Shown piece after piece: positions 29,028 to 39,800 of a stretch of 64,000 bases of DNA. The notes below the pieces were generated by a model. It worked only from the letters and a program-made list of their open reading frames with translations, was not told where the DNA came from and did no database searches. Origin of the DNA: Lagopus muta (lineage: Eukaryota; Chordata; Aves; Galliformes; Phasianidae); NCBI RefSeq assembly GCF_023343835.1, contig NC_064437.1:23721001-23785000 (forward strand), given 5' to 3'. The position numbers and the translations under genes are program-made. How positions within the stretch are numbered: position 1 is the stretch's first letter; each line of letters opens with the position of its first letter.

Positions 29028-31335
29028 AAAATGCACTATACAAGGGTTTGTTCCTCTGCAAGAGTACACGGTGCATGGGTTTAATCCTCCTATGAGAGCT
29101 ACCTTTTCCTTTCTGTTTCCACATCTAAGCCTCTTATCCACATCACCCTTATATGGTATTTAGGCTGTTCTCCACCCTCTCTCCACTTTCCCATCACTCC
29201 CACAGCTGACTAGACAAATACGTCAGACTAAGGGGCTTGCACTTTGTGTAACCCAGGACACCTGGCACAAGTCAACCCCACCAACACATCCACTGCTTTG
29301 CCTTACATTCTTTCATTTTATTAATCTAAGAAATCCATTCAGACAAGAACAAAACCTGAATGAGAGCTCTCTCATCTTTTGATGAAAGCACCATCTTTTC
29401 CCTCTTCTTTGTGGGTCATTTAACCTTCCCTGGTAGACTAAAGGATTTGAGAAAGACAGACCTAAAGAAAGTGCATTCCATAAATCTGTACCATCAAACA
29501 AGGACTCCAGCAATAAGAAAGTTACAGCTGTAAACAGATGCAACAATTTGTAAAGGTTTTTCTACAAAAAATTAGGGCTCCAGTTACTAAATCTAAACAA
29601 AAGTAAAGAAACTACAGGTTGATATTCATAAAATATCTGCAGAAGAAGACTAGCCAAGATTACACACATTTTACAAGCTAATACTTACCAAAGCAAGGCC
29701 TAATGTAGAAAATACATATATAGTACGGTGGTGTTCCAGGTGACAGGAACCAGTCCTGGTGGCCATACACAAACACTGGCCTATGCCACTTCCCAATTCA
29801 GCTCACATGGCCACCTTTTATTAACACACCTGCATCACAGCAGCCATAACCTCACACACTGAGCCCAATACTGAGAGACAAAACACCTCTCCATTGAACT
29901 CTAAGCCCAAAGAGCTCTCAAAACTTAAAGGTTCTTTAGTCCCAGGGAAGACCCCGGGGAAGGGTCCTAATATTAATTATGAAGAAAAATTCTCTGGGTT
30001 TTATGATTCAAAGGAATTTGAGAACCATTCATCTTCTGGCACTCAGTATTATAAGGCCATCCTTTCGTTTCTTCCTGATGGACAGATGAGATCACGTCCC
30101 ATTTCCTCCCCCATTAAAATGCAGTTTCTTGTCCAAGCACAGCTCTTAAGGCTAGACAATGGGTAGGCCTGATATCCCACAGCACAAGAAACAAATCAAT
30201 TGAAGAAAAAAAAACCACTCCTTCTGCTTGAAATAATCCTTATTTCTACTAGTACACTCAGTTGACTCCAGTAACCAAAGAATGATAACGAAAAACAGCC
30301 CTTTTCCAATGAGAAAGGGTTCAAGACCTTTTACAAAGGGACATGCTTACAAAACGCATGCCCAAGACACAAAAGGGAAAGAAACCACACAGCATTCACT
30401 ACAACTCCCAGCACCAGGCTCTCATGCATGCTCTGATTCCTCCATAAAGAGGGCCTGAGCTGGAAACTAGCCCCAAAATTTCAATCTGTATCTGTATGTG
30501 ATGGATCCCATTGCAGACCACCTACCTGAATTTTAGCCATGTCATCTAACCATGCTCACACCATGATTTAATCGCTAAGCCCCCTCCCAGCCCTCTCCAC
30601 CCCCACTCCTACAAACCTCATTCCTGAGAGCAGAAGCCACAATACCTTTCCCAAAGGCGCTTCACTCACATCTAAGAGAAATAACCCAGCAGCAGCCTTT
30701 TACTGTGCATCTCCAGAACTGTGGATGGACATTTCAGAGTTAGAAAATCAAGCCGCACAGCCCAGCGTGCAGCAGGAAAAAAAAAGCTCCCCCCGGGGGA
30801 TCTCGGGAGGAAGAATCAGTGCCACAAAGAGAACACGAACGCCGGGGATCTCCCTAGAGAGGGACAGAGACGTTCAGAGAGAAAGGGAAGGAACAGAACC
30901 GAAGGTAGAAATTGAGAAAGGGGTGGGAAACGGGGAAGAAGGATGAGAAACGGGGAGCCGTGGATCGGGAAGCGGCCCCCGCAGCCCAGCCGTGGGGCGA
31001 GGCCCGGCGCCGTGCCCGCTGCGGGGCGCGGCCGGCCGCAGACGGCGATGCGCTGCGTTGCGGCCCAGCAGCCCGGCCCGCCGCAGGCCTGGGCGCCCTG
31101 CCGCCTCCCTTCTTCCCTCCCTCCTTCCTTCCCGCTCTCTCTCCCTCGTCCACCCGGCCGCGGCCCCGCGCGCACCCCGCTCCCCGCCAGGCCGCTCAGC
31201 ACCGCCGCCAGGCCGGCCGGAAGCCGCCCCCGCCCGAGGCCATGCGGCGCAGGCCGCTCTCCCGCTCCTCCCGGCGCCGGTTCCTCATCGCCGGCCGGCG
31301 AGGAGCCGCGGGAGAAGGGAAGCGGTCGCTCTCAC

Positions 31336-31490
31336 CTGACGCGCAGCGCGGCGGGCCGGCGTTCCGGCCTCCCCCCCACCCCGCGCTCCCCGGGGCTCCC
31401 GGATTCGGCGAGGCCGCTGCCGCTCCCGGCGCCGCGACGCCGCGCCTCAGCCGCTTCCACACAGGGGCCAAGATGGCGGGCGGCCAAGCC
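31336..31490 (-). other. PRRC2C: PRRC2C exon 1 (non-coding, in CpG island); 5' end approximate
   Basis: A strong donor (GCGTCAG|GTGAGAGC) on the minus strand marks the exon's 3' end at 31336. The exon is GC-rich and has no in-frame coding that continues into exon 2, so it is read as 5' leader. The transcription start is inferred to lie near 31470-31500, around a CCAAGATGGCGGC element typical of YY1-driven housekeeping promoters. The 5' boundary cannot be fixed from sequence alone. Confidence 0.65.
31467..31481 (+). promoter_or_regulatory. YY1-type site (GCCAAGATGGCGG) at the PRRC2C start region
   Basis: The core AAGATGGCGGC matches the YY1 consensus commonly found at or just downstream of housekeeping transcription starts. 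Seen from PRRC2C the site reads CCGCCATCTTGGC. Its place within the presumed first exon fits a role in start-site choice; function is inferred. Confidence 0.5.
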
Positions 31491-31828
31491 GGCGCCAACG
31501 ACGTCTGACCTCACCGCGCCGCGCGCGCGCGCCACCCCTCGCACCGCCGCTCACGTGACCCCACGCCGTGCCGCAGTCCGGGAGGCGCGCGGAGTCCGCG
31601 AGCGCCCCCTAGCGGTCGGAAGTGGCGGCTTCCCCCAGCGGGAGGCGTGGCTCGCGCGCCCCCTGCTCTCCCGAGCCCTTGTCTGTGCGCGGGGTGGGCT
31701 GGCGCTGGGCCGTGGCCCAAAGCTGTGAGTCCCCCTCGCCTTTCCCCAACCCCCATCGCCGATTAGTCAACGCATTACTAAAAACGTGGACTCCCACCAT
31801 GCGTAGCACCGTTAGAAGCTCGCTGAGG

Positions 31829-31834
31829 TTTATT
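31829..31834 (-). terminator. Poly(A) signal AATAAA of the FMO4-like gene
   Basis: Minus-strand AATAAA 226 bp past the FMO4 stop codon, giving a short 3' untranslated region. Cleavage would fall near 31.81 kb, about 300-350 bp from the PRRC2C start region on the same strand. Confidence 0.65.
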
Positions 31835-32059
31835 TCCGGCTAGCCCCTCCCAGAAGTTTCCATATGAACACAACTGCTGTTCCCAAATCCGCAGTGCTGA
31901 GGAGGCCCGTGCCATTCGGCCTCATCCCAAACCTCCCCACAGTCTTGTCCCGCTGCATTTCAACCACAGATAGGGACAGAGGGGTGAGATCCCACACACA
32001 CTGGACCCACAAACACCTCCCTGTTGGTGCGGCACGGCACCGTCTTCGTAGGGTCTCTT

Positions 32060-35000
32060 CTAGAACATAAGTCGTGCCCGGGGAGCCCACCCCAGCTTGG
32101 GACATTTGGAGAGCAGGAACCCTACCACCAGTGCTGTAGGCAGGGCGAGGAGGCCCAGCCAGCACCAGGAGTGTGAGGAGGCACTGTCCTCCAACACCCG
32201 AGTTCTCAAAGGTTTCAAGACCCGCTGCCACTGTGTCAAGATGGCAGCCCTAGCCCCGCTCCACTGCCCCCGTCCCATCAGGCGGTACTGGTAGGATGTG
32301 CAGGGCCCGAAGAAGACAGCCAGGGCCAGCCGAGGGTCGGTCAGGAGCAGCCGCAGCATGCTGGGCTTCACACCGGCATACGAAGCAATCTCACTGGTGT
32401 AACTAATGAAATTCAACTTCAAGTTCCGGTTCTCAGGCACATCCCTTCCATGGGCATAAAATCAGTACAGAAAATCAAATAGCATGTTATGTTCCCACCT
32501 TGGGTCACTGCTCTGGGCTTGCAAGAGCCACCATGTTGCAAGGAACACAAGCTGGCTGAGCTCCCTCAGGCTGCCCTGCTGTAGGGTGACATGAAGGGAC
32601 CTAAAAGCACCCAAAGAACCTTTATGCAGGGTTATCAGCAGCTGGCCTAACACAAGGAAGAGGCTCTGTCTCCATAACCTGCTTGTGGTCTCTGAAACAC
32701 AACCCACAGAGTGGCCTGAGCTAGGAAGCTGCCCCTAAACTCCAGTGGGCTTTGGGGATGGGATGTGGCCTTCAGCCCACGCTGCCTGTTTCCAAGACTG
32801 GGGAGGGAGAAGCCACGAGATGGCACCCTCTGTCTAGAGGAAAACAAAGCTCCACGCAGAGGTGCTGTGAGAGAGGATGGGTTGTGCAGGACCCACAGAG
32901 GGACCTGCAGGTTATGGGTGTTGTGCTGCTTCCTCCCCACATCGCTGAGGGTTTGCTTCATCCCAGAGCTCAGCATGGATCAGCAGAAAGGGTTTGGCAA
33001 GAGAGAGGTCCAACTTTTCTCAGCTTGATTTGCTTATGAAGAGCAAAGGCATATCATACTATGCTCACTCTATGAGCCCAAGTACAGGAGCATCACGCAC
33101 CTTTTGACTGGCAGCTGTTTTTTCGAGACTTCAGCCATCATCTTGCTGCTGGGAGGGAGTTTGCATGCGCCTGAGAAGAGTAAAGAGACCAGAAGTCATG
33201 TAGAGACCTATGAGCAGAGCAGTTAGTAGTCATTCTTCCCATTTGATGCTCCCAGCACCTTCACCAAAAGCATGTGGTGATGCCCAGCATGGTCCCAAGA
33301 GCAGCAAGGTGACCTGTCCTCCCTCCTCAGCACCTCTCCTATCCCTGCAGTCTCTCTCTCACCTGCAAAGACTCCTGTCACCCAGCGAGCCTGGATTTCT
33401 GCTCCCACCATCACAGAGCCAGTCAGCTGGATCAAACCAATGACAGCTAGCGTTGGCCTTTCCAGCTGGGGTGGGAAGACACATTTATATAGGGTACGAT
33501 TACTTTTGAGTTGGTTGCAAATTGACTCTTCAAGAAAGGAAAATGAAAAATTGTAGCCTGTGGCAAAGATCACCACATCGATGTTCTCTTCAGTTGTTCC
33601 ATCTTCAAAAATGGCTGAAGTTTCGGTGAACTCCTTCACATTTGATTTCAGCACAATGGTTCCAGAGAGCATGCAAAATGGCAGCTCTTCATTGATAATG
33701 AATTTAAAATTGGAACTTTCGCATGGAAAAAGAAAGAAGGAGAGAAATGTTAGCATCCAAGGGAGACGCAATATTTCTTTTGTGGCCTTTCCTAAGAAAG
33801 CGGTGCTTGGGAGGGATGTGAGGGGTGTGTGCCTCGGGTTTGTATCTCTGCCCCCTGTGGCTTGATTAACCATTGCAAAACACCCTGATGTGGGGTGGAG
33901 TTGATACTAGGACATGGACAACATTGAGTTCCCAGAACCCAACAGGACTGTAAACAGGCACCAAGAGTGTGAAGCCATACTAAATGCATTATCAATGGAA
34001 AAAAAAATCCTCTCTGATGGCTTGCTATTCTGCAAATATCCTTTGAAATGAAAGATGATTTCACACTATTAAAAAATACATTCTAACAAAAAAAAAACCA
34101 AAAACCAGAACAACCACCTTTTAGCAGAAGCCAAGCCGTAGATCTCATGGTTAAACCATGAATTCATCTTCCAAATCTTGATCCTTTTCATGATGGCTGA
34201 TGGGAGAAGCCATTCAAGAAAGTGATTAAAGCGCGTGGTGTTGAGCATGTCCCAGGGTAAGCCATGGTTTGCCACCCGGCTGAACACCCACGTGGTGCTC
34301 CTGGCACTGAGAAATACCTGGCAGAGAAGGCAGGCCTGAGGGCCTCGTGCCCAGAAGCCTGACTTCCATTTTTGCCTGACGTAGCAAATCCCAACTCCTG
34401 TGCTTGTGAGCAAGGTCCCAATGAAGGCATCTGGTGTCCAGATGAACCAACCAGTTCATGGCGGGCTTTTGCAAAGTTCCCAGATAGTCCAAATTCTCCA
34501 GAAATTGCAAAGCTCATTCAATTGGCCTCAATTTAAGGCTTGTTTGTTGAGAAACCCAATGGGCAAGTGAGAGGAAACACTTGGGGAGCAAAACTGTGAG
34601 TTTCTGTGGGTACTGAGAGGCGAAGATAGAGCTGTACTTGCAAGATGGACAGAGAGAAGAAATCAAAGGTGTGCAACATAGCTACTAACAGTGGTGCAGC
34701 GGTCTCATATTTCTGTTCAAGAAGGTGCTTTAGCATCTTCTGTGTGCTTGTAGAAAGTTTTGGGGAGGTATATGGGAACAGGAAGAGCTTGGCTGTGTGT
34801 CAGTAAAGTGGAAAAGCAGTGATGAAGCCTCGCTCAGAGAGTGAGTGGTTGAAGGGAAGGCAAGTGCCTAACGCCAGGAAGCGGTTGGTCAAGAACCACG
34901 CAAAGGAAAGGGAAACGTGTCCCTGTGGTGGGTCTTGCTAACCTTGGCTTTGAGAGAAACCCTGGTTTTAACCTCCCTCCTGCTTGTCCCATCTCCCACC

Positions 35001-36407
35001 CACCGTGATGCTGTACCTTTGCAGCAACATGACTCATATCCACAGCAATATCACAGGCGGTGTTCCCAAGTCCAACCACAAGGACTCGCTTTCCCTGGAA
35101 AGCAGCTGCATCTTTGTATTCCAGGCTGTGAAAGTACTGACCTCTGAAGCGGGTCTCAATACCTGCGCAGAGGGTGAGGAACATCTCCTATCACCACAGA
35201 TTTGCACCGACTTGATGCCAAACCCGGTCAAACCTTGGCTTTGCAGCCAAGCCCAGTGCTGCAAAGCCCACAGAACACTCAGCTCCACCAGTAGTGGCGA
35301 TGCTTTCACCTTCTCCCACCTTTCTGAGTAACCTTGTCATGGTCCTGCTCAGAAAATCCTCATGGAACAGCACCGTTGCATCTTCATGAGGTGGTTTATC
35401 CATTTCTGGATATGCTCGCATCCATTTTCACGGGGCAAGGGTCACAGGTGCCCTGGCTGGTGAGCCTTGTGGAGCAGAGGAACAACCCCAGCCCACCCCA
35501 CTGCAGAGGCAGGACTCACCTGGGAAAGAAGCCAACGGCAGGTGGGGCTTCTGAAAGATTCCTGCGCAGACCATGACAGCATCAAAGATGTGCGACTCCT
35601 GGATGCCCTCTGTCTCAGTGATCACATCCCACTGGCCTGAGGTGGCAAAATCCGGGCGCTTCCTCACACTGATAACTGTTGTCTTGAAAAGCCCAATAAC
35701 GCAAGGATCAGAGACTGTGCTGTGTTTCAGAAAGGTGCTGTTCACAAAGGGCTGGGGCTGCTGGGCCTTCGGGTACCTTTCAGGTATGAACTGCAAAAAT
35801 AAACCTACACCTTCCCCCTGCATGGGGCACAGCATGGGGGGCACAAGGCAGTCCATGCTCAAGCATCCTCACTTAAAAGATAGAGCCAAAAAGGCTGCAT
35901 TGAGGATGCCCAGAGCGTGCAGAGCTTGTGGACTTCGCACCAGTCATTGTCCCATCCCACCCATGTGATGGCAGCTCCTGCAGCCCCTCAGGCCGTCCTG
36001 CTTTTGGTCCCAGCTCACCTTGAAGCGGATGTGCCTCAGGAGCTGGAAGTGCCGAGCGTACATGCGGAAATACTCCAAGAAGAGGTTGTGAGGAAGGAAA
36101 GAGGGGAAATCCTCCGGGAAGGGGAAGTCACTGAAGCAGGACATCTCCTTGGAGGTATTGCTGATGATGGAGCGGTACACGCTGAGCCTCCCGCAGTCTG
36201 CATTGTCCTGTGAGAAACGAGCAGGGCTGCTGTGGGAGCACAGGGGAAGGAGAAAACCAAGCAGAGCTCACTCACTGCAAAGCGCCACAGCCCCCCGATG
36301 TCCTCGCTTCTCTCAAAGCAGGTGGGCTCCAAACCCTCATCTAGGCAGCACTTGGTGGCCACCAGCCCGCTGATCCCTGCCCCGATGACGGCCACTCGGT
36401 GCACCAT
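32060..36407 (-). CDS. FMO4: Flavin-containing monooxygenase, FMO4-like, complete (545 aa)
   Basis: NADPH- and FAD-dependent monooxygenase of the endoplasmic reticulum membrane, oxidising soft N and S centres. Coding exons: 36276-36407, 36019-36207, 35520-35682, 35017-35162, 34118-34317, 33363-33715, 33101-33170, 32060-32444. Total 1638 nt, 545 residues, no stops. FAD site GAGISG at residues 9-14; NADP site GLGNTA at 192-197 (most FMOs have GxGNSG); FATGY with Thr329; hydrophobic carboxyl anchor ([15 protein letters not shown]). Several stretches match FMO4 better than FMO1/2/3: [32 protein letters not shown]. Its place directly upstream of PRRC2C is also that of human FMO4. Exon 5 is one codon longer and exon 8 one codon shorter than usual. 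Exons 4 and 9 use AAG rather than CAG acceptors. Start ATG at 36407 lies in GACACCATGG, the same context as in the FMO3 gene below. Paralogue naming is inferred by eye. Confidence 0.9.
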
Positions 36408-37273
36408 GGTGTCCTGTTAGCAGCGAGGGGAGCACAGAGAGTGACCAACAAGGAAACGAGGAGTGCAGAATCAGCAAAAACACAGCACTTTTCCTCCCAC
36501 CCCCATGGCTTGTTTTTGTGCTTTTGTATTTATTTTCCGTTAAGTAGGAAAGAAAAAGGCTTTAGGAAAAAAACTGCCACGATGCCTGATGGGATGGGGG
36601 CATGGAGCAGCGATTCAGAAGTAGCGCAGTGTTGTGAAAGTGCTGCTTGCATTACAAAACATGCAAGGCGAGAAAGCCAGGCGGGGCAGGGCTCAGGGGA
36701 GGAAGTGCAAGCTCAGCTGTGTAAACTGAGCTACGCTGAAACCAGTGTAATCAGAGAAATGAAAAGAATGAGTCTGTGCAAACTCCGACTAGATAACAAG
36801 CATTTCTCCTGCAGTCTCAAGAAAGATTCATCTATAACTTACTTTCAACCAATTTTACAATCGAAGATTAAGTTAACTTAAATAGGAGCTGGAAAATAGT
36901 GCAGAAATCCAGAGAAAATCACCTGGGAGAAGCAAGGAACTCGAATACACCCACAGATGCTCTCGTCCAGCTGCAGCTCTCTGTGCCACAGGAACAGGTG
37001 CAAACCCCATATAGCAAAGTGAGTGTGCCTTTAAGCCAGTCACCACTCCATCTCCATAAAGCCCCCAAACTCACCCGCCCCGATACCAGTCCCGCTGGCC
37101 AGCTGTCTCGACAACACACAAAAAGCAGCCAGAAAGGAATTCAGAGCAAACTTTCACTGTGCCTTTTCTCCTTAGGGCTCATCTGATCTTCTCTTGGAGC
37201 TTCTCCAAGCATGGATTTAAGGGCGAAGTGGAATTCTGCCTGGCCTTGTCACAGGACTGCTGCACCGCTGACC

Positions 37274-37279
37274 TTTATA
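37274..37279 (-). promoter_or_regulatory. Possible TATA box of the FMO4-like gene
   Basis: Minus strand GGTATAAAGGTC, a good TATA box, about 870 bp upstream of the FMO4 start codon. A possible first-exon donor (GGGGCGG|GTGAGTTTG) lies downstream at about 37076, so a non-coding first exon of about 170 nt is plausible. FMO genes usually have such a leader exon; the acceptor of exon 2 at 36413 (TAACAG|GACACCATGG) requires one somewhere upstream. Inference only. Confidence 0.4.
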
Positions 37280-38296
37280 CCCATGCTCGCTCTACTGCCG
37301 GTGCTTGAATGCGTGCACAGCAAAGACATGGACCTTAATCCCCAAGGCAGCATGCTTGCTTGCAGGGACTCCCACCCATGACACTGGCATCATGTCTGTG
37401 CCTGAGGACCCCTGCATCCTGCCCCATCACTGGGCACCCCTGGGGCAATGGGCCACCAGGCTCCCTGTGCCTGCCTGCTGGCTTGGGGGGGTATGGACTA
37501 CTGAATGCTGCACATAAAATCTCCACAAATGGAGGTCACCCACTGTCACTGGAGGAGGTGCTGGGGCCACATGCCTTGGTTGGCTGCAAGGTGCTGTCTC
37601 AATGAGTGAAGACATCCCCACGTGCCCTACTGCTGCCACCAGTAGGAGATGCGGGGACCAAGGAAGGTGGAGAAGGACAGACAGGGTTGGTCAGAAGCAG
37701 TATATTGGACTTGGTGCCAATGAAAGGGGCAAGGTTTTCCACGTACACCCTACAGTCAATTTTGAGGATTTTGTCAAAGGACAGCTCAAACCTTAATGAG
37801 TTGGAGGAATGAGTCTGGGTTGGCAGAGGAAATGGAGGTCAGATGCTTTGCATCTGCACTGCTGTTGTGTCCCAACAATTGGATCACTCTTAGGAAAGGC
37901 ACTGGGGAGGCTGCTACTTTGCCCAAATCCTGCCTACCACAGCTTATGCAGAGTGACCCTGGCTCTGGTACACCTTCCTCACATGCAGCACTCACCCATG
38001 AGTTGCACCTGAGCTTCCTCTGCACCCTGGTGTACCTTTTCCAAATGATCTTATTAAAATAGGATTTTTCATTCTTGTTTGGTTGTGGTGTTTCGTTTTT
38101 TGTTTTTTTTTAAGTTTATTTTTAACTAGTTTTGCCTTTGCTCTCCCCAGAGACATCACGTGCTATGTGAGAAAGGCAGCAGCACCCTCTAGCTTCCTCT
38201 CAAACTCATTTCCACTGTATACTGCAGGAAGGCACAGTGACTCAGAAGTTTGCTTCCAGCTCACCTGCCCAGCAGAATGCACAGCTTCTCCCACCA

Positions 38297-38352
38297 TAAT
38301 ATATAAATATATAAAACATACTGTAATACATAATATATACAATATATAAAAT
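38297..38352. repeat. TA-rich simple repeat
   Basis: About 55 bp dominated by ATATAA/ATATAT units in the FMO4-FMO3 interval. No function suggested by context. Confidence 0.6.
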
Positions 38353-39261
38353 AACCACATTGCACAGTTCTGTTAGATAGTAATTATTCTGATTCATATC
38401 CATCCTCTGTTTTGCTTTTCTACATCTTTCTTCCTTTAGCGATCCAGGTGAAGCACAGATTAATATAACACACCCAATCTTGCCCCATTAATTTCCCAGT
38501 AATTCTCAGCCTTTGATTTGACCTCTTGGCAGCCTCCAAGCTCCATGCTGAGGCCTTCAGACAGCAGTTCACTGTGACTCAGATCTCTGTGCTGAGAGCT
38601 GAGATAATTTGTGTGTACAGCTTTTTTTTTTTTTCTTTTAATTCTGCTGAATTAATTTGCATGTATTACCATTAATTTCTCTGCCATTTTGTCTCAGGAT
38701 CATGGCAAATTCCCCAGCTCCCCAAGCAAGCTTCAGTCTCAACTACCTTGAATCAATACATTCCCACCCTCAACACGCAAAATATCAGTGTCAAACCACA
38801 GGTTACATCAGCTAAGCACAAGCAAATAAATAAGTGGCTGGATGCAGGCATTTATAGTTTCCATCCTCTGCTATAGATGCAGGGAACAGCACATGCTTCT
38901 CTCTATCATCTTCTCTTTTATTCCTTCTCCATCACAGAATGTGGAGGCAGCTGACAGAAGGGAAACAGATGAGAGCATCTTGGGGGATTTAACTTCTAAG
39001 GGGGAGGGGTGCATGGTCTCATTCTGCAATAGCAAATGGGGGAAGCCTTTGCCCAGGGGGACAGGGAAGTCTCATTACTTGTATTTAGCTCAGCAATGCT
39101 CGTCCTGCCAAAGCACGCTGAGATGAATTCATCTCCTCTGGTGTTCACTGGGGACAAATCACCTATCCTTAAAGAAGCACCAAGTCCTGCCAAGATGGAT
39201 CCTCCAGAGTTCCTTCAAGACTCACATATACGCACCTGAATTTCCGTATTCATCTCTGTGC

Positions 39262-39800
39262 TCTGAAATATTTGAGAGGCAAGATGTGCCCATCCTGAAA
39301 GCATTTTAGTACAGGGGAGCCAGTGTAGAAGGCTACGTTATCAACGAGTTCCTCTTCAGAGCAGTTGTGGAAGACAATTGAGTTGTCCTTCAGCAGTATC
39401 TCCAGCACAGAATCATTATGGTTTGAAAAGACCACTGAGATCGCTGAATCCAACCCCAACCTGCCTCCAGCATGCCCACTGGCCTTCCCTCAGTACCACA
39501 CCTCACAGTTCTTGAATATCTCCAGGAATGGTGATCACACCTCTTCCCTTGGCAGCCCATTCCTGTGCCCAAACACCCTTTCCAAAAAGAAGTTTTTCCT
39601 AATATCCAACTTGAACCTCCACTGGTACAATTTGAGACCATCGTATTTCATTTTTCCCATTGGTGGTGGTGCCTCCATGGCCACACAGCTGACTTCCACC
39701 CTGATGTTCCGTCCCGAATTGCCCATGCCAACCACAAGGACAAGATTCCCCTTAAATCCACTGGGCTGTTTGTACTGCTGGCTAGGAAAGTACCAGCCTT
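39262..39800 (-). pseudogene. FMO1-like pseudogene, two relic exons split by a CR1 fragment
   Basis: Exon-5-like part, about 39675-39795: minus strand reads YFPSQQYKQPSGFKGN followed by LVLVVGMGNSGRNI, matching the FMO NADP-binding segment with GxGNSG intact. An in-frame TAA lies just upstream where FMOs have FKG. Exon-7-like part, about 39262-39407: reads KDNSIVFHNCSEEELVDN then VAFYTGSPVLKCF, aligned with the FMO1 stretch around KENSVIF and FATGY; FATGY is degraded to FYTGS. Exon 6 is missing and a CR1 piece sits between. The two parts are collinear on the minus strand, like their neighbours FMO4 and FMO3. The exon-7 part looks closest to FMO1, which fits the mammalian order (FMO1 lies between FMO3 and FMO4). 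No other exons were found. Non-functional. Confidence 0.8.
39408..39650 (-). mobile_element. CR1 LINE fragment inside the FMO1-like relic
   Basis: Antisense CR1 3' end (CAGAATCATTATGGTTTGAAAAGACCACTGAGATC...) through a piece of the ORF2 carboxyl end (minus strand FKLDIRKNFFLERV). It lies exactly between the two FMO exon remnants, in place of exon 6 and its introns, so insertion plus deletion removed that part. Confidence 0.88.

Larger units (their letters stand above)
15274..31335 (-). other. PRRC2C intron 1 (about 16 kb), no exon seen
   Basis: AT-rich sequence with many homopolymer runs and two minus-strand CR1 fragments (about 21.98-22.50 kb and 28.76-29.03 kb). No ORF in it resembles a known protein outside CR1. 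The right end, about 29.7-30.7 kb, is single-copy-looking sequence of unknown nature leading into the CpG island. Confidence 0.75.
30950..31720. promoter_or_regulatory. CpG island promoter of PRRC2C
   Basis: A stretch of about 750 bp dense in CpG with long GC runs, in sharp contrast to the AT-rich introns on its left. It holds the first-exon donor of PRRC2C, a YY1-type CAAGATGGCGGC site and an E-box (CACGTG) at about 31553. Long open frames on both strands here are a by-product of base composition (few stop codons in GC-rich DNA), not genes. Confidence 0.85.

Noticed and set aside
29894-30166. 90-residue plus-strand ORF near the right end of PRRC2C intron 1, and a possible LTR-like stretch around it
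   Set aside because: No recognisable protein or terminal repeat; no partner LTR seen.
30816-31728. Several long ORFs on both strands (up to 261 residues), Pro/Arg/Ala-rich
   Set aside because: CpG-island composition lacks stop codons; no family resemblance, and the region is the PRRC2C promoter and non-coding first exon.
37786-38025. Minus-strand ORF ending LTSISSANPDSFLQLI, faintly like the FMO exon 9 start
   Set aside because: The similarity covers about ten residues and does not continue into the conserved FGPC block, so it is not enough for another relic exon.
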